Positions 24,491 through 33,317 of a stretch of DNA of 64,000 nt are shown here, piece by piece. The notes beneath the pieces are model-generated. The model did no database searches. It was not told where the DNA came from and saw only the letters and a list, made by a program, of their open reading frames with translations. The translations under genes were made by a program, and so were the position numbers. Each line of letters opens with the position of its first letter. Within the stretch, counting starts at the first letter, position 1. This DNA comes from an uncultured Polaribacter sp. (GTDB taxonomy: Bacteria; Bacteroidota; Bacteroidia; Flavobacteriales; Flavobacteriaceae), in the NCBI RefSeq assembly GCF_947501385.1, contig NZ_CANMVP010000023.1, forward strand, positions 1-64,000, in the 5' to 3' direction.

Positions 24491-26047
24491 ATGGTTAAAG
24501 AAATTCAACTTCGGGTAAATTTAATAGAAGAACGTAAAGAAGATACGCTCTTATTCAAAGCTTCTAAGCAGTTAGGCATTGATAAAAAAGAAATTTCCGC
24601 AGTAAAAGTTCTACGAAAATCGATTGATGCTCGTAAAAAAGACATCATCTTTAATTATAAAGTTGCTGTCTATATAAATGAGCAAATTCCAGAAAAATCT
24701 GATTATACTTTTAGATACAAAGATGTTTCTAATGCCAAAGAAATTCATATTATTGGTTTCGGACCAGCTGGAATGTATGCGGCATTACGCTGTATAGAAT
24801 TAGGATACAAACCCATTATTTTAGAACGTGGCAAAAATGTGCAAGAAAGACGTAGAGATATAAAAGCCATCAATCAAGATCATATTGTAAATGAAGATTC
24901 TAACTATTGCTTTGGTGAAGGTGGTGCTGGAACCTATTCTGATGGAAAATTATATACACGCTCATTAAAACGTGGCGATGTTAGAAGAATTTTCGAAAAC
25001 TTAGTCTTTCACGGTGCAACAGAACAAATTTTAATTGATGCACATCCGCATATTGGAACCAATAAACTGCCAAAAATTATTCAGAATATTCGTGAAAATA
25101 TTTTAAAATTTGGTGGAGAAATACATTTTGAAACCAAGGTTATCGATTTTGTTATAAACCATCATAAATTACAAGCTATTCAACTCCAAAATGGAGCAGA
25201 AATGACGGTAAATGCTGTCATTTTAGCAACAGGACATTCTGCCAGAGATATTTACGAATTACTACATAAAAAAGAAATTAGAATCAAAGCAAAATCTTTT
25301 GCAATGGGCGTTCGAGTAGAACATCCACAAGAAATTATAGATCAGATACAATACAATTGTACTGGCGAGAGAGATGAATTATTACCAGCAGCAGCCTATA
25401 GCTTGGTGCATCAAGTAAATAATAGAGGTGTCTATTCTTTTTGCATGTGTCCTGGTGGCTTTATTGTGCCTGCAGCCACAGCAAGTGGTGAAGTTGTTGT
25501 TAACGGAATGTCACCTTCTCGAAGAAATAACAAATTTGCAAATTCAGGTATTGTTGTTGAATTGGATATTGATAAAGACTTTAAAAAATACGATCATTTT
25601 GGCGAATTAAGAGGACTTGAGTTTCAAAAAGACTTAGAAAAAATTGCCTATTTTGCTGGAGGAAGAACACAAACGGCACCTGCACAAAGATTGGTAGATT
25701 TTGTAGATGGAAAAATTTCAACAGACTTAAATGAAACTTCGTATCAACCTGGATTAAATTCCGCTCCACTACACTCACTTTTACCAAAAATTATTGGTAG
25801 CAGATTGCGAAAAGGATTTGTTGGTTTCGGACAAAAAATGCATGGTTATTTTACCAATGAAGCGAATATTGTGGGGGTAGAATCGAGAACGTCATCTCCT
25901 ATAAATATTCCAAGAAAAGAAGACTTAGAACACATACAAATTGAAGGTTTATTTCCTTGTGGTGAAGGTGGTGGTTATGCGGGTGGTATTGTCTCTGCTG
26001 CAATGGATGGTGAACGTTGTGCGGAAGCAGCGATTTCAAAATTATAA
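24491..26047 (+). CDS. FAD-dependent oxidoreductase, COG2509 type
   Basis: The 518-residue cytosolic flavoprotein has an N-terminal region of about 90 residues (VKEIQLRVNLIEERKEDTLL), then a Rossmann dinucleotide motif IHIIGFGPAGMYAALRCIEL at about residue 90, GEGGAGTYSDGKLYTRS, VILATGHSARDIYELL, and a C-terminal FAD-contacting block GLFPCGEGGGYAGGIVSAA. This combination marks the uncharacterised FAD-dependent dehydrogenase family COG2509. The substrate is unknown. Start ATG 24491 fits the family start. It has its own promoter box and lies 60 bp before the RimK cluster, with which it may or may not share function. Confidence 0.85.
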   Translation: MVKEIQLRVNLIEERKEDTLLFKASKQLGIDKKEISAVKVLRKSIDARKKDIIFNYKVAVYINEQIPEKSDYTFRYKDVSNAKEIHIIGFGPAGMYAALRCIELGYKPIILERGKNVQERRRDIKAINQDHIVNEDSNYCFGEGGAGTYSDGKLYTRSLKRGDVRRIFENLVFHGATEQILIDAHPHIGTNKLPKIIQNIRENILKFGGEIHFETKVIDFVINHHKLQAIQLQNGAEMTVNAVILATGHSARDIYELLHKKEIRIKAKSFAMGVRVEHPQEIIDQIQYNCTGERDELLPAAAYSLVHQVNNRGVYSFCMCPGGFIVPAATASGEVVVNGMSPSRRNNKFANSGIVVELDIDKDFKKYDHFGELRGLEFQKDLEKIAYFAGGRTQTAPAQRLVDFVDGKISTDLNETSYQPGLNSAPLHSLLPKIIGSRLRKGFVGFGQKMHGYFTNEANIVGVESRTSSPINIPRKEDLEHIQIEGLFPCGEGGGYAGGIVSAAMDGERCAEAAISKL

Positions 26048-26107
26048 AACTTTTGTACTGCTAATTCAGTAACTATCTATAACTTTACAAGAATTTAAAG
26101 TTTATCA

Positions 26108-26548
26108 ATGAAAATTACTATTGGTCGTTCAGACAAAGCAGATTTTCCAGAATTATCACTTTTAGAGATTGATGTGAAAATAGATTCTGGCGCGTATACC
26201 TCTTCTATACACTGCTCTAACATTAAAGAAATAACGGTAAACGGAGAGCCATTAATACAATTCACCTTATTAGATCCAGAGCATGCTTTTTATAATAATA
26301 AAGAGTTTACTTTTAAAAATTATGCGTCTAAAATTGTAAAAAGTTCAAATGGTATTTCTGAAAAACGTTTTATGATTCATACAGAAATATTTATTTTCAA
26401 TCAAACGTTTCCTATTTATTTAACTTTAAGCGAGCGTAAAGACATGAAATTTCCTATCTTACTTGGAAGAAAATTTCTAAACAAAAAGTTCATAATCGAT
26501 ACGGTTAAGAAAAATTTATCACATAAATTAAAAAATAAAAATAAATGA
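26108..26548 (+). CDS. Retropepsin-like protease associated with RimK (RimB-like, PF05618)
   Basis: The 146-residue protein is a single retropepsin-like domain: DVKIDSGAYTSSIHCSNIKE at residues about 22-41 carries the D-S-G-A active-site motif, and FPILLGRKFLNKKFIIDT closes the fold. Members are annotated as ATP-dependent zinc proteases, but the fold is aspartic. In pseudomonads the equivalent RimB works with RimK to control the glutamate tail of ribosomal protein S6. Its stop overlaps the rimK start by 4 bp here, supporting the same partnership. Cytosolic. Confidence 0.85.
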   Translation: MKITIGRSDKADFPELSLLEIDVKIDSGAYTSSIHCSNIKEITVNGEPLIQFTLLDPEHAFYNNKEFTFKNYASKIVKSSNGISEKRFMIHTEIFIFNQTFPIYLTLSERKDMKFPILLGRKFLNKKFIIDTVKKNLSHKLKNKNK

Positions 26549-27420
26549 AAATTGTAATTTTATCTAGAAATCCAAAATTGTATTCAACAAGTAGATTGGT
26601 GGAAGCTGCTGAAAAACGTGGACATGAGGTACTAGTGGTAGATCATTTAAAATGCAATATCGAAATTGAAAAAAGAGCGCCAAAGATATTTTATAAAGGA
26701 GAATATTTAGATGATATCGATGCCATTATTCCAAGAATTGGAGCTTCTGTTACTTTTTATGGTACTGCGGTAATTCGTCAATTTGAAATGATGAAAGTTT
26801 TTACCGCCGTTTCTTCCATAGCTTTGGTAAGATCTAGAGATAAATTAAGCAGTTTACAAATTTTAGCAAGAGCTGGTGTTGGCTTACCAAAAACAGTATT
26901 TACTAACTATACAAAAGACGTAGAACATGTTATTGAATCTGTGGGAGGCACTCCTTTAGTTTTAAAACTTCTAGAAGGAACCCAAGGTTTGGGTGTTGTT
27001 TTAGCGGAAACTCAAAATGCTGCGACTTCTGTATTAGAAGCCTTTAATGGTTTGGGTGCAAGAGTAATTGCGCAAGAATTTATTAAAGAAGCTGGTGGCG
27101 CAGACATTAGAGCTTTTGTGGTTGATGGAAAGGTAATTGGTGCCATGAAACGTCAAGGAAAAGAAGGAGAATTCCGTTCGAACTTGCACAGAGGTGGAAA
27201 TGCAAATATCATAGAATTAACAGACGAAGAGGAAAAAACAGCTTTAAAAGCTACAAAAGCCATGGGCTTAGGTGTTGCAGGCGTTGACATGTTACAATCT
27301 TCTAAAGGACCTTTAGTTCTAGAGGTGAATTCTTCTCCTGGTTTAGAAGGAATCGAAACAGCTACAGGAAAAAATATTGCAAAAGAAATTATCCGTTATT
27401 TAGAATTAAATGTCGAATAA
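26545..27420 (+). CDS. rimK: ATP-grasp ligase RimK (ribosomal protein S6 glutamylation family)
   Basis: RimK adds glutamate residues to the C-terminus of ribosomal protein S6 using ATP. The 291-residue protein has the N-terminal pre-ATP-grasp domain (MKIVILSRNPKLYSTSRL), the nucleotide-binding LVLKLLEGTQGLGVVLAET, RAFVVDGKVIGAMKRQGKEG and the metal-binding end GPLVLEVNSSPGLEGIE. Length and motifs are normal. It sits between the retropepsin-like protease (4-bp overlap) and an AstE/ASPA-like deacylase (11-bp overlap). Related ATP-grasp enzymes act on other substrates (e.g. LysX, MptN), so S6 is the most likely but unproven target. Confidence 0.9.
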   Translation: MKIVILSRNPKLYSTSRLVEAAEKRGHEVLVVDHLKCNIEIEKRAPKIFYKGEYLDDIDAIIPRIGASVTFYGTAVIRQFEMMKVFTAVSSIALVRSRDKLSSLQILARAGVGLPKTVFTNYTKDVEHVIESVGGTPLVLKLLEGTQGLGVVLAETQNAATSVLEAFNGLGARVIAQEFIKEAGGADIRAFVVDGKVIGAMKRQGKEGEFRSNLHRGGNANIIELTDEEEKTALKATKAMGLGVAGVDMLQSSKGPLVLEVNSSPGLEGIETATGKNIAKEIIRYLELNVE

Positions 27421-28360
27421 ACCATTTAGCATTTTAGGAAAAGAAATTCCTGAAGGAAAACGTACCGTTTTAGATCTAAAAGTAGCCAAGTTGCATACAA
27501 GAACTACGGTAAATGTTCCTGTAATTATAGAACGTTCTTCAAATCCTGGTCCAGTTGTTTTATTATTGGCAGGTATTCATGGTGATGAAACCAATGGTGT
27601 GGGTATTATTCGAGAGATTATCGATCTGGGAATTAATAAGCCACAAAACGGCACCATTATTTGTATTCCAGTATTCAATATTTTTGGCTATTTAATTCAA
27701 ACCAGAGAATTTCCTGATGGTCGAGATTTAAATAGAATGTTTCCAGGCTCTTCCAACGGTTCTCTGGCAAGCCAATTTGCCTACCAATTTACCAAAGAAA
27801 TTGCACCCATTGTAGATTATGTAATTGATTTTCATACAGGTGGTGGTGAGCGTGATAATATTGCCCAAATTAGATGCAATAAAGACGATGAAAAAGCACT
27901 AGAATTGGCTAAGGTTTTTAACCCACCAATGATTGTTTTTTCTAATAATATTACAAAATCTCTTAGAGATACCTTGCATAAAATGGGGAAAACCATTTTA
28001 CTATTTGAAGGAGGAAAATCGAAAGAATTGAACCCTACAATTATTAGCGAAGGTGTCAACGGAACAAAAAATGTTCTAATTCGTTTAGGTGTTATAGAGG
28101 GAAAAATAAGTGTAAGAGCAACACCTGTTTTTGTAAATAAAGCAAAATGGTTAAGAGCGTCTTATTCTGGAATGTTTAAAGTAATGGCCAAAAACGGAAC
28201 GTTTGTAAAGAAAAGAGAAGTTTTAGGCGTCATTCAAGATCCTTTTGGTGAATTTAAAAAGAAAATTTATGCGCCAGAAGATTGTCATATTTTTTGCATT
28301 AATAAAACACCTATTGTAAATAAAGGAGATGCTTTATTTCATATTAGTTTGGAAGAGTAA
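27410..28360 (+). CDS. Succinylglutamate desuccinylase/aspartoacylase family zinc hydrolase
   Basis: The 316-residue protein belongs to the M14-like AstE/ASPA family. Zinc ligands are seen in LLAGIHGDETNGVGII (HxxE, about residues 56-60) and the later VIDFHTGGGERDN His; the C-terminal beta domain follows (YSGMFKVMAKNGTFVKKREV). Such enzymes cleave N-acyl amino acids or short gamma-linked acyl groups. It overlaps rimK by 11 bp, and this trio is commonly found together in marine bacteria. A plausible job is to trim or recycle the glutamyl products of RimK; this is inference. Confidence 0.85.
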   Translation: MSNKPFSILGKEIPEGKRTVLDLKVAKLHTRTTVNVPVIIERSSNPGPVVLLLAGIHGDETNGVGIIREIIDLGINKPQNGTIICIPVFNIFGYLIQTREFPDGRDLNRMFPGSSNGSLASQFAYQFTKEIAPIVDYVIDFHTGGGERDNIAQIRCNKDDEKALELAKVFNPPMIVFSNNITKSLRDTLHKMGKTILLFEGGKSKELNPTIISEGVNGTKNVLIRLGVIEGKISVRATPVFVNKAKWLRASYSGMFKVMAKNGTFVKKREVLGVIQDPFGEFKKKIYAPEDCHIFCINKTPIVNKGDALFHISLEE

Positions 28361-28420
28361 AAATGATTTGGCAGTAGCATTTCTTATGGTTAGTTTAGCC
28401 AAAATAAAAATCAAATAGCT

Positions 28421-29843
28421 ATGAAAAAAATCGTTTTATTTACCTTATTACTGTTTACTGTCATCAGTTTTTCTCAATCTAAAAAAAACGTTAACTACGA
28501 TAAATTATCAAATCCAAATCCCAAAAATGATTTATCTACATATTTAGATGATTTGGTTCCAAATAAGTATTTGAAAAAAGCACGATTTCAGAAAAATAGT
28601 AAAAATATAATACTCTATTTCAATGTTAATAAAGAGCATAAGCCCTTTAAAATTTCTCTTTCAGCTTATCAGCCATCAGACTTATATAATTCAATTAAAA
28701 ATGCTTTTAAAGATTATCCTTTAGAGAGATTAAGCATTGAAAATTTTGACCGAAAGAATAGATATTCTTTACAAATAATCTCAAAGAAAGGTAGGCGAAA
28801 CATCTTTAATACAAGAAGAAACACCCGCAGTTTTTAATTCATGTGAAGATTTAGATTACTTTGAAGATATTAAAACTTGTCTAAAAGATGAAGTTGAAAA
28901 ACACTTTTATCATTCACTAGATTTTTCTAAATTAAGTAAAAAAGAGACATTGCTTTTTGTTCAATTTGCAATAAATAAAAATGGTGAATTGGTAAATAAG
29001 AAATCTAGAGTCCCTGATGGGTTTATAAATGAAATTGAAAAAACCTTAAACTCTTTTCCAATTGTCAACAAGGTGGCAACTTTTAATAATGATAAAATTG
29101 AATCTCTTTATAGTTTCTCTATTAGAATTAAAAATGATGAAAAACCAGTCTATAAAGAGAGATTTTCCACTATAAAAAAAATAACAAAACCAACAAGAGA
29201 CAATCTGTTTTCAACGTATTTATCTAAAAATTTACCTGAAGAAATTATCAAAAAAGCAGACTTAAATAGAATAAATAGTAGATTATCTATCAATTTCGAA
29301 CTTGATAAAAATAATAGACCTTTTAATCTTAAATCTAATTCAAGGTCTGAAGAATTAGAAAATAAAATTTTTACGCTTTTTAAAAAGTACCCTACAAATA
29401 AATTTAACATTACAGATAGCAGCAATTTTAATAATTATGGTTTACAAATCCTTTCTTTCGAGGATAATGAAAGTAAAATTAATACGAGTACAACGTTGAG
29501 CTCTGAAAAACCTCCAATTTTTCCAGGTTGTGAGAATTCAATTAATATTAAAGAATTGAAAAATTGTTTTAGCAAAGGTGTTCAAATGCATTTTTCTAGA
29601 AAATTTGATGCTAGTTTACCAAATAGACTTGGTTTGAGCAAAGGAAAAAAAAGAGTTTTTATTGGTTTTAAAATTGATAGAAATGGAGATATAAACGATG
29701 TAAAAGTTAGAGCGCCACATCCTGCAATTACTGCTGAAGTGAAGAGAGTAATGTATGAGCTACCTAAGATTATTGCTGGTAAACAAACAGGAATAAATGT
29801 AGGCATAAACTACAATATTCCTTTTACTTTAATGGTAGATTAG
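28421..29843 (+). pseudogene. Secreted TonB-C-terminal-like protein with two ABAB repeat units, broken by a frameshift
   Basis: The first frame (28421-28837) gives a signal peptide (cleavage near FSQS) and domain A1, ending soon after LQIISKK. The sequence continues in the +1 frame near 28797 (VGETSLIQEETPAVFNSCED) to the TAA at 29841-29843. The internal duplication proves continuity: A1 (DLSTYLDDLVPNKYLKKA ... YSLQIIS) matches A2 (LFSTYLSKNLPEEIIKKA ... YGLQILS), and PAVFNSCED matches PPIFPGCEN of B2. Restoring the frame gives about 474 residues. B units resemble TonB C-terminal/energy-transducer domains (FIGFKIDRNGDINDVKVRAP). One extra base in AAAGGTAGG explains the break; it may be a true mutation or a sequencing error. 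Confidence 0.75.
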
Positions 29844-30208
29844 TAATTCTACTAAATAAGATCGGCAAAATTATCCTACACTCTCAAAATGTAAATAAAT
29901 CTTAAATATAACATTCCCATAGTATTTCAGTTGAATAACATTTTTGTCTCTGAAAATTTTTTCTATAATTTCAATCTTAAATTATTGAAAAAATTTACAA
30001 TTTCCCTATGTCTGTTGTATCAGGTTTTCATTTAAAAAATAGAAATCTTCCTGAAAAATTGTCATTACATAAGGTAAATAAAGAATTATTTATGAAAAAA
30101 AGTCATTTTTAATTAATCACAAATGACTAACTGTCAGCTGTATACGTTTGGCATTTCATTTGTTTATCATTTTCAAAAATAAATGTTTAACTTTTAAAAA
30201 TAATTATT
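29844..30208. other. 365-bp non-coding region before hsp20
   Basis: No credible gene is seen. A 34-codon reading frame at 30008-30112 exists but has no support. The last 70 bp hold promoter-like sequences for hsp20: a TACGTTTG -7 box at 30143-30150 and an overlapping sigma-54-like pattern (see 30147). Confidence 0.6.
30147..30164 (+). promoter_or_regulatory. Candidate hsp20 promoter (sigma-54-like, overlapping a -7 box)
   Basis: TTTGGCATTTCATTTGTT has GG at 30150-30151, ten bases, then GT, close to the -24/-12 layout (TTGGCA-N6-TTGC). It also overlaps TACGTTTG (30143-30150), a match to the household -7 consensus. It lies about 45 nt before the ATG. Which sigma factor uses it cannot be decided. 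Confidence 0.35.
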
Positions 30209-30646
30209 ATGACGCTTGTTAGATATCAAGACAGATTACCAAATTTTTTAGACAGATTTTTTAGTAATGATTTTGAAGGGTGGAATCGAAACAACTATTC
30301 AAATACAAACACTACGCTACCATCTGTAAATATTAAAGAAAATACAGATGCATTTTTTGTAGAGGTTGCTGCACCTGGTTTTGAAAAATCAGATTTTAAA
30401 ATTGAACTAAATAACGATTTGTTAACTATTTCTTCAGAAAAACAAATAGAAAATGAAGTTAAGGATGATGAACGAATTTCAAAACAAGAATTTAGTTATC
30501 AATCATTTACACGTTCTTTTACCCTTCCTGAATTAGTTGAAGATGATAAAATTTCCGCTACTTACGAAAATGGCATTCTATCTCTTACAATTCCTAAGAA
30601 AGAAGAGGCAAAACCAAAGCCTATAAAGCAGATTAAAATTAAGTAA
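30209..30646 (+). CDS. Hsp20/alpha-crystallin family small heat shock protein
   Basis: This ATP-independent holdase binds unfolding proteins in the cytosol. The 145-residue protein has a short N-terminal arm, the alpha-crystallin domain from about residue 38 (VNIKENTDAFFVEVAAPGFE) through DFKIELNNDLLTISSEKQ, and the C-terminal AtYENGILSLTIPKK strand, ending with the typical KPIKQIKIK tail that carries an IxI-type anchor. It opens a chaperone block with the lipoprotein, cbpA and cbpM. A hairpin after its stop may reduce read-through. Confidence 0.94.
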   Translation: MTLVRYQDRLPNFLDRFFSNDFEGWNRNNYSNTNTTLPSVNIKENTDAFFVEVAAPGFEKSDFKIELNNDLLTISSEKQIENEVKDDERISKQEFSYQSFTRSFTLPELVEDDKISATYENGILSLTIPKKEEAKPKPIKQIKIK

Positions 30647-30657
30647 TTGAATGTTTT

Positions 30658-30688
30658 AACCTAGGTGGCTAATTTTGCCACCTAGGTT
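30658..30688 (+). terminator. Hairpin between hsp20 and the lipoprotein gene
   Basis: AACCTAGGTGGC, a 7-nt loop, and GCCACCTAGGTT give a perfect 12-bp stem 12 bp after the hsp20 stop. Only a short T stretch follows, so it may be a partial terminator or an mRNA-stabilising element. Confidence 0.7.
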
Positions 30689-30722
30689 TCTTAGGATTTA
30701 CCTAACTTAAAAATTAGAAATT

Positions 30723-31208
30723 ATGAAACATATAATCTTTATAATGTTTTCTGTTTTTTTTCTGGTTAGTTGTAATGCACAAACAAAAAAAGATTTAGAT
30801 AAAAAACAAACCGAAAACGCAAAGCATAAGATTGAACCTAAAATTGATTATAAGGTGAACAAAGAATATGATGAAAACGGAAATCTCATCAGATTAGATT
30901 CTACCTATACCTATTATTATTCTAACATAGATACAGATGCGATGCTGAATGATAGTATTTTTAAAAAATTTAACAGACATTTTAATAGGAACAGTGCATG
31001 GAATCATTCACTCTTTAATGATTTTTTTAAACAAGATAGTTCTTTTAAAAACAACTTTTTTAAAGAAGATTTTTTTAGAGGAGATTTTGACAGAAATCAA
31101 GAAATTATAAACAGAATGTTACAAAAAATGGATTCTTTAAAAAATAAATTCTTTCTAGAACAGTTTCCGTTAGAAGAAAAAAAGAAAAAGTCAAAAGAAG
31201 ATAACTAA
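30723..31208 (+). CDS. Lipoprotein of unknown function in the chaperone block
   Basis: The 161-residue product has a lipoprotein signal (FFLVSC, lipidated Cys17) followed by a charged, Asn/Phe/Lys-rich, low-complexity body with repeated NDFFKQDSSFKNNFFKEDFF-like patches and a lysine-rich end. No known domain is seen. It lies between hsp20 and cbpA with terminators on both sides, so it is in a stress-related neighbourhood but may have its own expression. A role in envelope stress is a guess. Confidence 0.7.
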   Translation: MKHIIFIMFSVFFLVSCNAQTKKDLDKKQTENAKHKIEPKIDYKVNKEYDENGNLIRLDSTYTYYYSNIDTDAMLNDSIFKKFNRHFNRNSAWNHSLFNDFFKQDSSFKNNFFKEDFFRGDFDRNQEIINRMLQKMDSLKNKFFLEQFPLEEKKKKSKEDN

Positions 31209-31230
31209 CCTATTTTACAATGTTTTATCT

Positions 31231-31268
31231 AAAATGCTCACCTCATTAAAAGCTGAGCATTTTTTTTA
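31231..31268 (+). terminator. Intrinsic terminator after the lipoprotein gene
   Basis: AAAATGCTCA, a 13-nt loop, and TGAGCATTTT form a 10-bp stem followed by eight or more T residues, 23 bp after the lipoprotein stop. Confidence 0.85.
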
Positions 31269-31300
31269 TAAAACGCTTTTAAACAATAAAAAAAGTTTTT

Positions 31301-32200
31301 ATGGAATATGTAGACTATTATAAATTGCTTGGAATTAATAAGAGCGCCTCAGAAAAAGAAATTAAGAAAGCTTATAGAAAATTGGCTCGTAAATACCATC
31401 CAGATGTAAATCTTAATAACAAAGAAGCAGAAAAGAAATTTAAGCAAATTAATGAGGCAAACGAAGTGCTAAGCAATCCTGAAAATCGAAAAAAATACGA
31501 TGCTTATGGTGAAAATTGGCAGCATGCAGAAGAATTTAAAAAAGCAAAAGAACAACAAAAGCAACAAAACTATTCTTATAAAGGAGGTCAGCAAACCCAT
31601 AATCCTTTTAATGAAGAAGATTTTTCCGATTTCTTTAGTGCTATGTTTGGTGATGGTTTTCAGCAAAAAAACACTAGAAGAGGTGGTTTTAAAGGGAGAG
31701 ATTACAATGCCCAATTGCAGTTAAACTTAACAGACATTCTTGCCTCAAAAAAGCACACATTAACTGTAAATAACAAAAATATACGTCTTACCATTCCTGC
31801 AGGTATAGAAAATAGACAAGTTATAAAAATTAAAAATCAAGGAGAAAAAGTTGCAAATGGCGGGATAAATGGAGATTTATACATCGAATTTAACATCGTA
31901 AACAACACACCTTTTAGAAGAGATAAAAACAATCTTTATGTAACAGTAGATTTAGATGTATACAAAGCTATTCTAGGAGGAGATTTGATAATTACTACCA
32001 TTGATAATAAAAAATTGAAATTGCAAATAAAACCAGAAACACAAACAGATACGCAGGTTAAATTAAAAGGAAAAGGAATGCCCATTTATAAAAAAGAAGG
32101 GCAATTTGGAGATTTATTTGTAAAATTTAAAATAAAAACACCTACAAACTTAACCTCCAAAGAAAAAGAATTATTTACACAGTTATCTAAATTAAGATAG
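31301..32200 (+). CDS. cbpA: DnaJ family co-chaperone, CbpA type
   Basis: The 299-residue protein has an N-terminal J domain with HPD at residues 33-35 (KYHPDVN), a Gly/Phe/Gln-rich linker, and the two beta-barrel substrate domains of DnaJ_C, e.g. LTIPAGIENRQVIKIKNQGE and TDTQVKLKGKGMPIYKKEG. It lacks the zinc-finger region of DnaJ, which makes it the CbpA subtype. It stimulates the ATPase of DnaK in the cytosol. cbpM starts 3 bp after its stop, the normal pair arrangement. Confidence 0.93.
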   Translation: MEYVDYYKLLGINKSASEKEIKKAYRKLARKYHPDVNLNNKEAEKKFKQINEANEVLSNPENRKKYDAYGENWQHAEEFKKAKEQQKQQNYSYKGGQQTHNPFNEEDFSDFFSAMFGDGFQQKNTRRGGFKGRDYNAQLQLNLTDILASKKHTLTVNNKNIRLTIPAGIENRQVIKIKNQGEKVANGGINGDLYIEFNIVNNTPFRRDKNNLYVTVDLDVYKAILGGDLIITTIDNKKLKLQIKPETQTDTQVKLKGKGMPIYKKEGQFGDLFVKFKIKTPTNLTSKEKELFTQLSKLR

Positions 32201-32203
32201 ATT

Positions 32204-32485
32204 ATGACAACTATAGCAGTTAAACAGTTTTGTAAGTACTACAATATTCCTTCGAGTTTTATCGAATCATTATCTAGTGTTGAGTTGATTGAGATCATAG
32301 AAATCAAAAATTCTAAACATGTACGAATAAATGATATTCAACAAATTGAAAAAATGATGAGATTACATTATGATTTAAATGTAAATTTCGAAGCTTTAGA
32401 CGTTATAAATCATTTAACATCTCAGATACATTCATTGCAACAAGAATTAATTGAATTGAAAAATAAAATTGATTTTTATCAATAA
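32204..32485 (+). CDS. cbpM: Chaperone modulator CbpM
   Basis: The 93-residue protein has a MerR-like helix-turn-helix start (AVKQFCKYYNIPSSFIESL), IEIIEIKNSKHVRINDIQQI, and a C-terminal coiled coil (HSLQQELIELKNKIDFY). This is the layout of CbpM, which binds the J domain of CbpA and blocks its action on DnaK. Its position 3 bp behind cbpA supports the assignment strongly. Confidence 0.85.
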   Translation: MTTIAVKQFCKYYNIPSSFIESLSSVELIEIIEIKNSKHVRINDIQQIEKMMRLHYDLNVNFEALDVINHLTSQIHSLQQELIELKNKIDFYQ

Positions 32486-32623
32486 ATATACACTAATTAT
32501 AAAATATCAAAAATTATTCATTTTTTAAAATAACATTCCGCTAAGTTTTTACTTTAGTTTTCCGCATTCAAAAGCATTGACAAAACTTTCCGAAAACACA
32601 ATTCAAAAATTCGCTAAAAAAGG

Positions 32624-32631
32624 TACATTTG
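32624..32631 (+). promoter_or_regulatory. -7 box of trmD, overlapping the upstream reading frame
   Basis: TACATTTG matches TAnnTTTG and ends 5 nt before the ATG at 32637. The in-frame extension up to a TTG at 32577 would lie upstream of the transcript, so the box decides the start and predicts a leaderless mRNA. Confidence 0.6.
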
Positions 32632-32636
32632 CAACT

Positions 32637-33317
32637 ATGCGAATAGATATTATTTCAGTAGCTCCAGATTTATTAGAAAGTCCGTTTAACCATTCAATTG
32701 TAAAACGTGCTAAAGAAAAAGGTTTGGCAGAAATTATAATTCACGATTTACGTTCTTACGGTTTAGGAAACTACAAACAAATAGATGATACACAGTTTGG
32801 TGGCGGCGCAGGAATGGTCATGATGATTGAACCCATTGCAAACTGTATTCGGAAATTACAAGCAGAACGCGTTTATGATGAAGTGATCTATATGACTCCA
32901 GATGCAAAAACATTGAATCAATCTACCGCAAATACACTTTCATTAAAAGAAAATATTTTAATTCTTACAGGACATTACAAAGGTGTAGACCAAAGAATTA
33001 GAGATCTATTTATCACCAAAGAAATTTCTATTGGAGATTATGTTTTAACTGGTGGTGAATTGGCTGCTGCGGTTTTGGTAGATGCAATTGTACGTTTGAT
33101 TCCCGGTGTTATTGGCGATGAACAGTCTGCTTTGACAGATTCTTTTCAAGACAACTTATTATCTCCTCCTGTATATACGAGACCCTCAGATTTTGAAGGA
33201 AACAAAGTTCCAGAGATATTATTGACTGGAAATTTCCCTAAAATTGACGATTGGCGAAGTGATCAAGCCTTCGAAAGAACAAAAAATATTAGACCAGATT
33301 TGCTAGAAGATGAGTAG
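32637..33317 (+). CDS. trmD: tRNA (guanine-N1-)-methyltransferase TrmD
   Basis: TrmD methylates G37 of tRNAs to prevent frameshifting. The 226-residue form starting at ATG 32637 (MRIDIISVAPDLLESPFN) is the normal family length. The SPOUT knot is seen in LILTGHYKGVDQRI and SIGDYVLTGGELAAAVLVD, with VIGDEQSALTDSF after it. A 20-codon upstream extension from TTG 32577 is excluded by the promoter box and by family length. The stop overlaps the glycosyltransferase start by 8 bp, and rplS follows, keeping the usual trmD/rplS neighbourhood. Confidence 0.96.
   Translation: MRIDIISVAPDLLESPFNHSIVKRAKEKGLAEIIIHDLRSYGLGNYKQIDDTQFGGGAGMVMMIEPIANCIRKLQAERVYDEVIYMTPDAKTLNQSTANTLSLKENILILTGHYKGVDQRIRDLFITKEISIGDYVLTGGELAAAVLVDAIVRLIPGVIGDEQSALTDSFQDNLLSPPVYTRPSDFEGNKVPEILLTGNFPKIDDWRSDQAFERTKNIRPDLLEDE

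Noticed and set aside
28366..28390. Sigma-54-like pattern TTTGGCAGTAGCATTTCT before the frameshifted TonB-like gene
   Set aside because: The GG is present but the -12 half (TTTC) does not match TTGC or TTGA well at the right spacing.
30008..30112. 34-codon reading frame (MSVVSGFHLKNRN...) in the region before hsp20
   Set aside because: It has no recognisable motif, signal or promoter and is short enough to occur by chance in AT-rich DNA.
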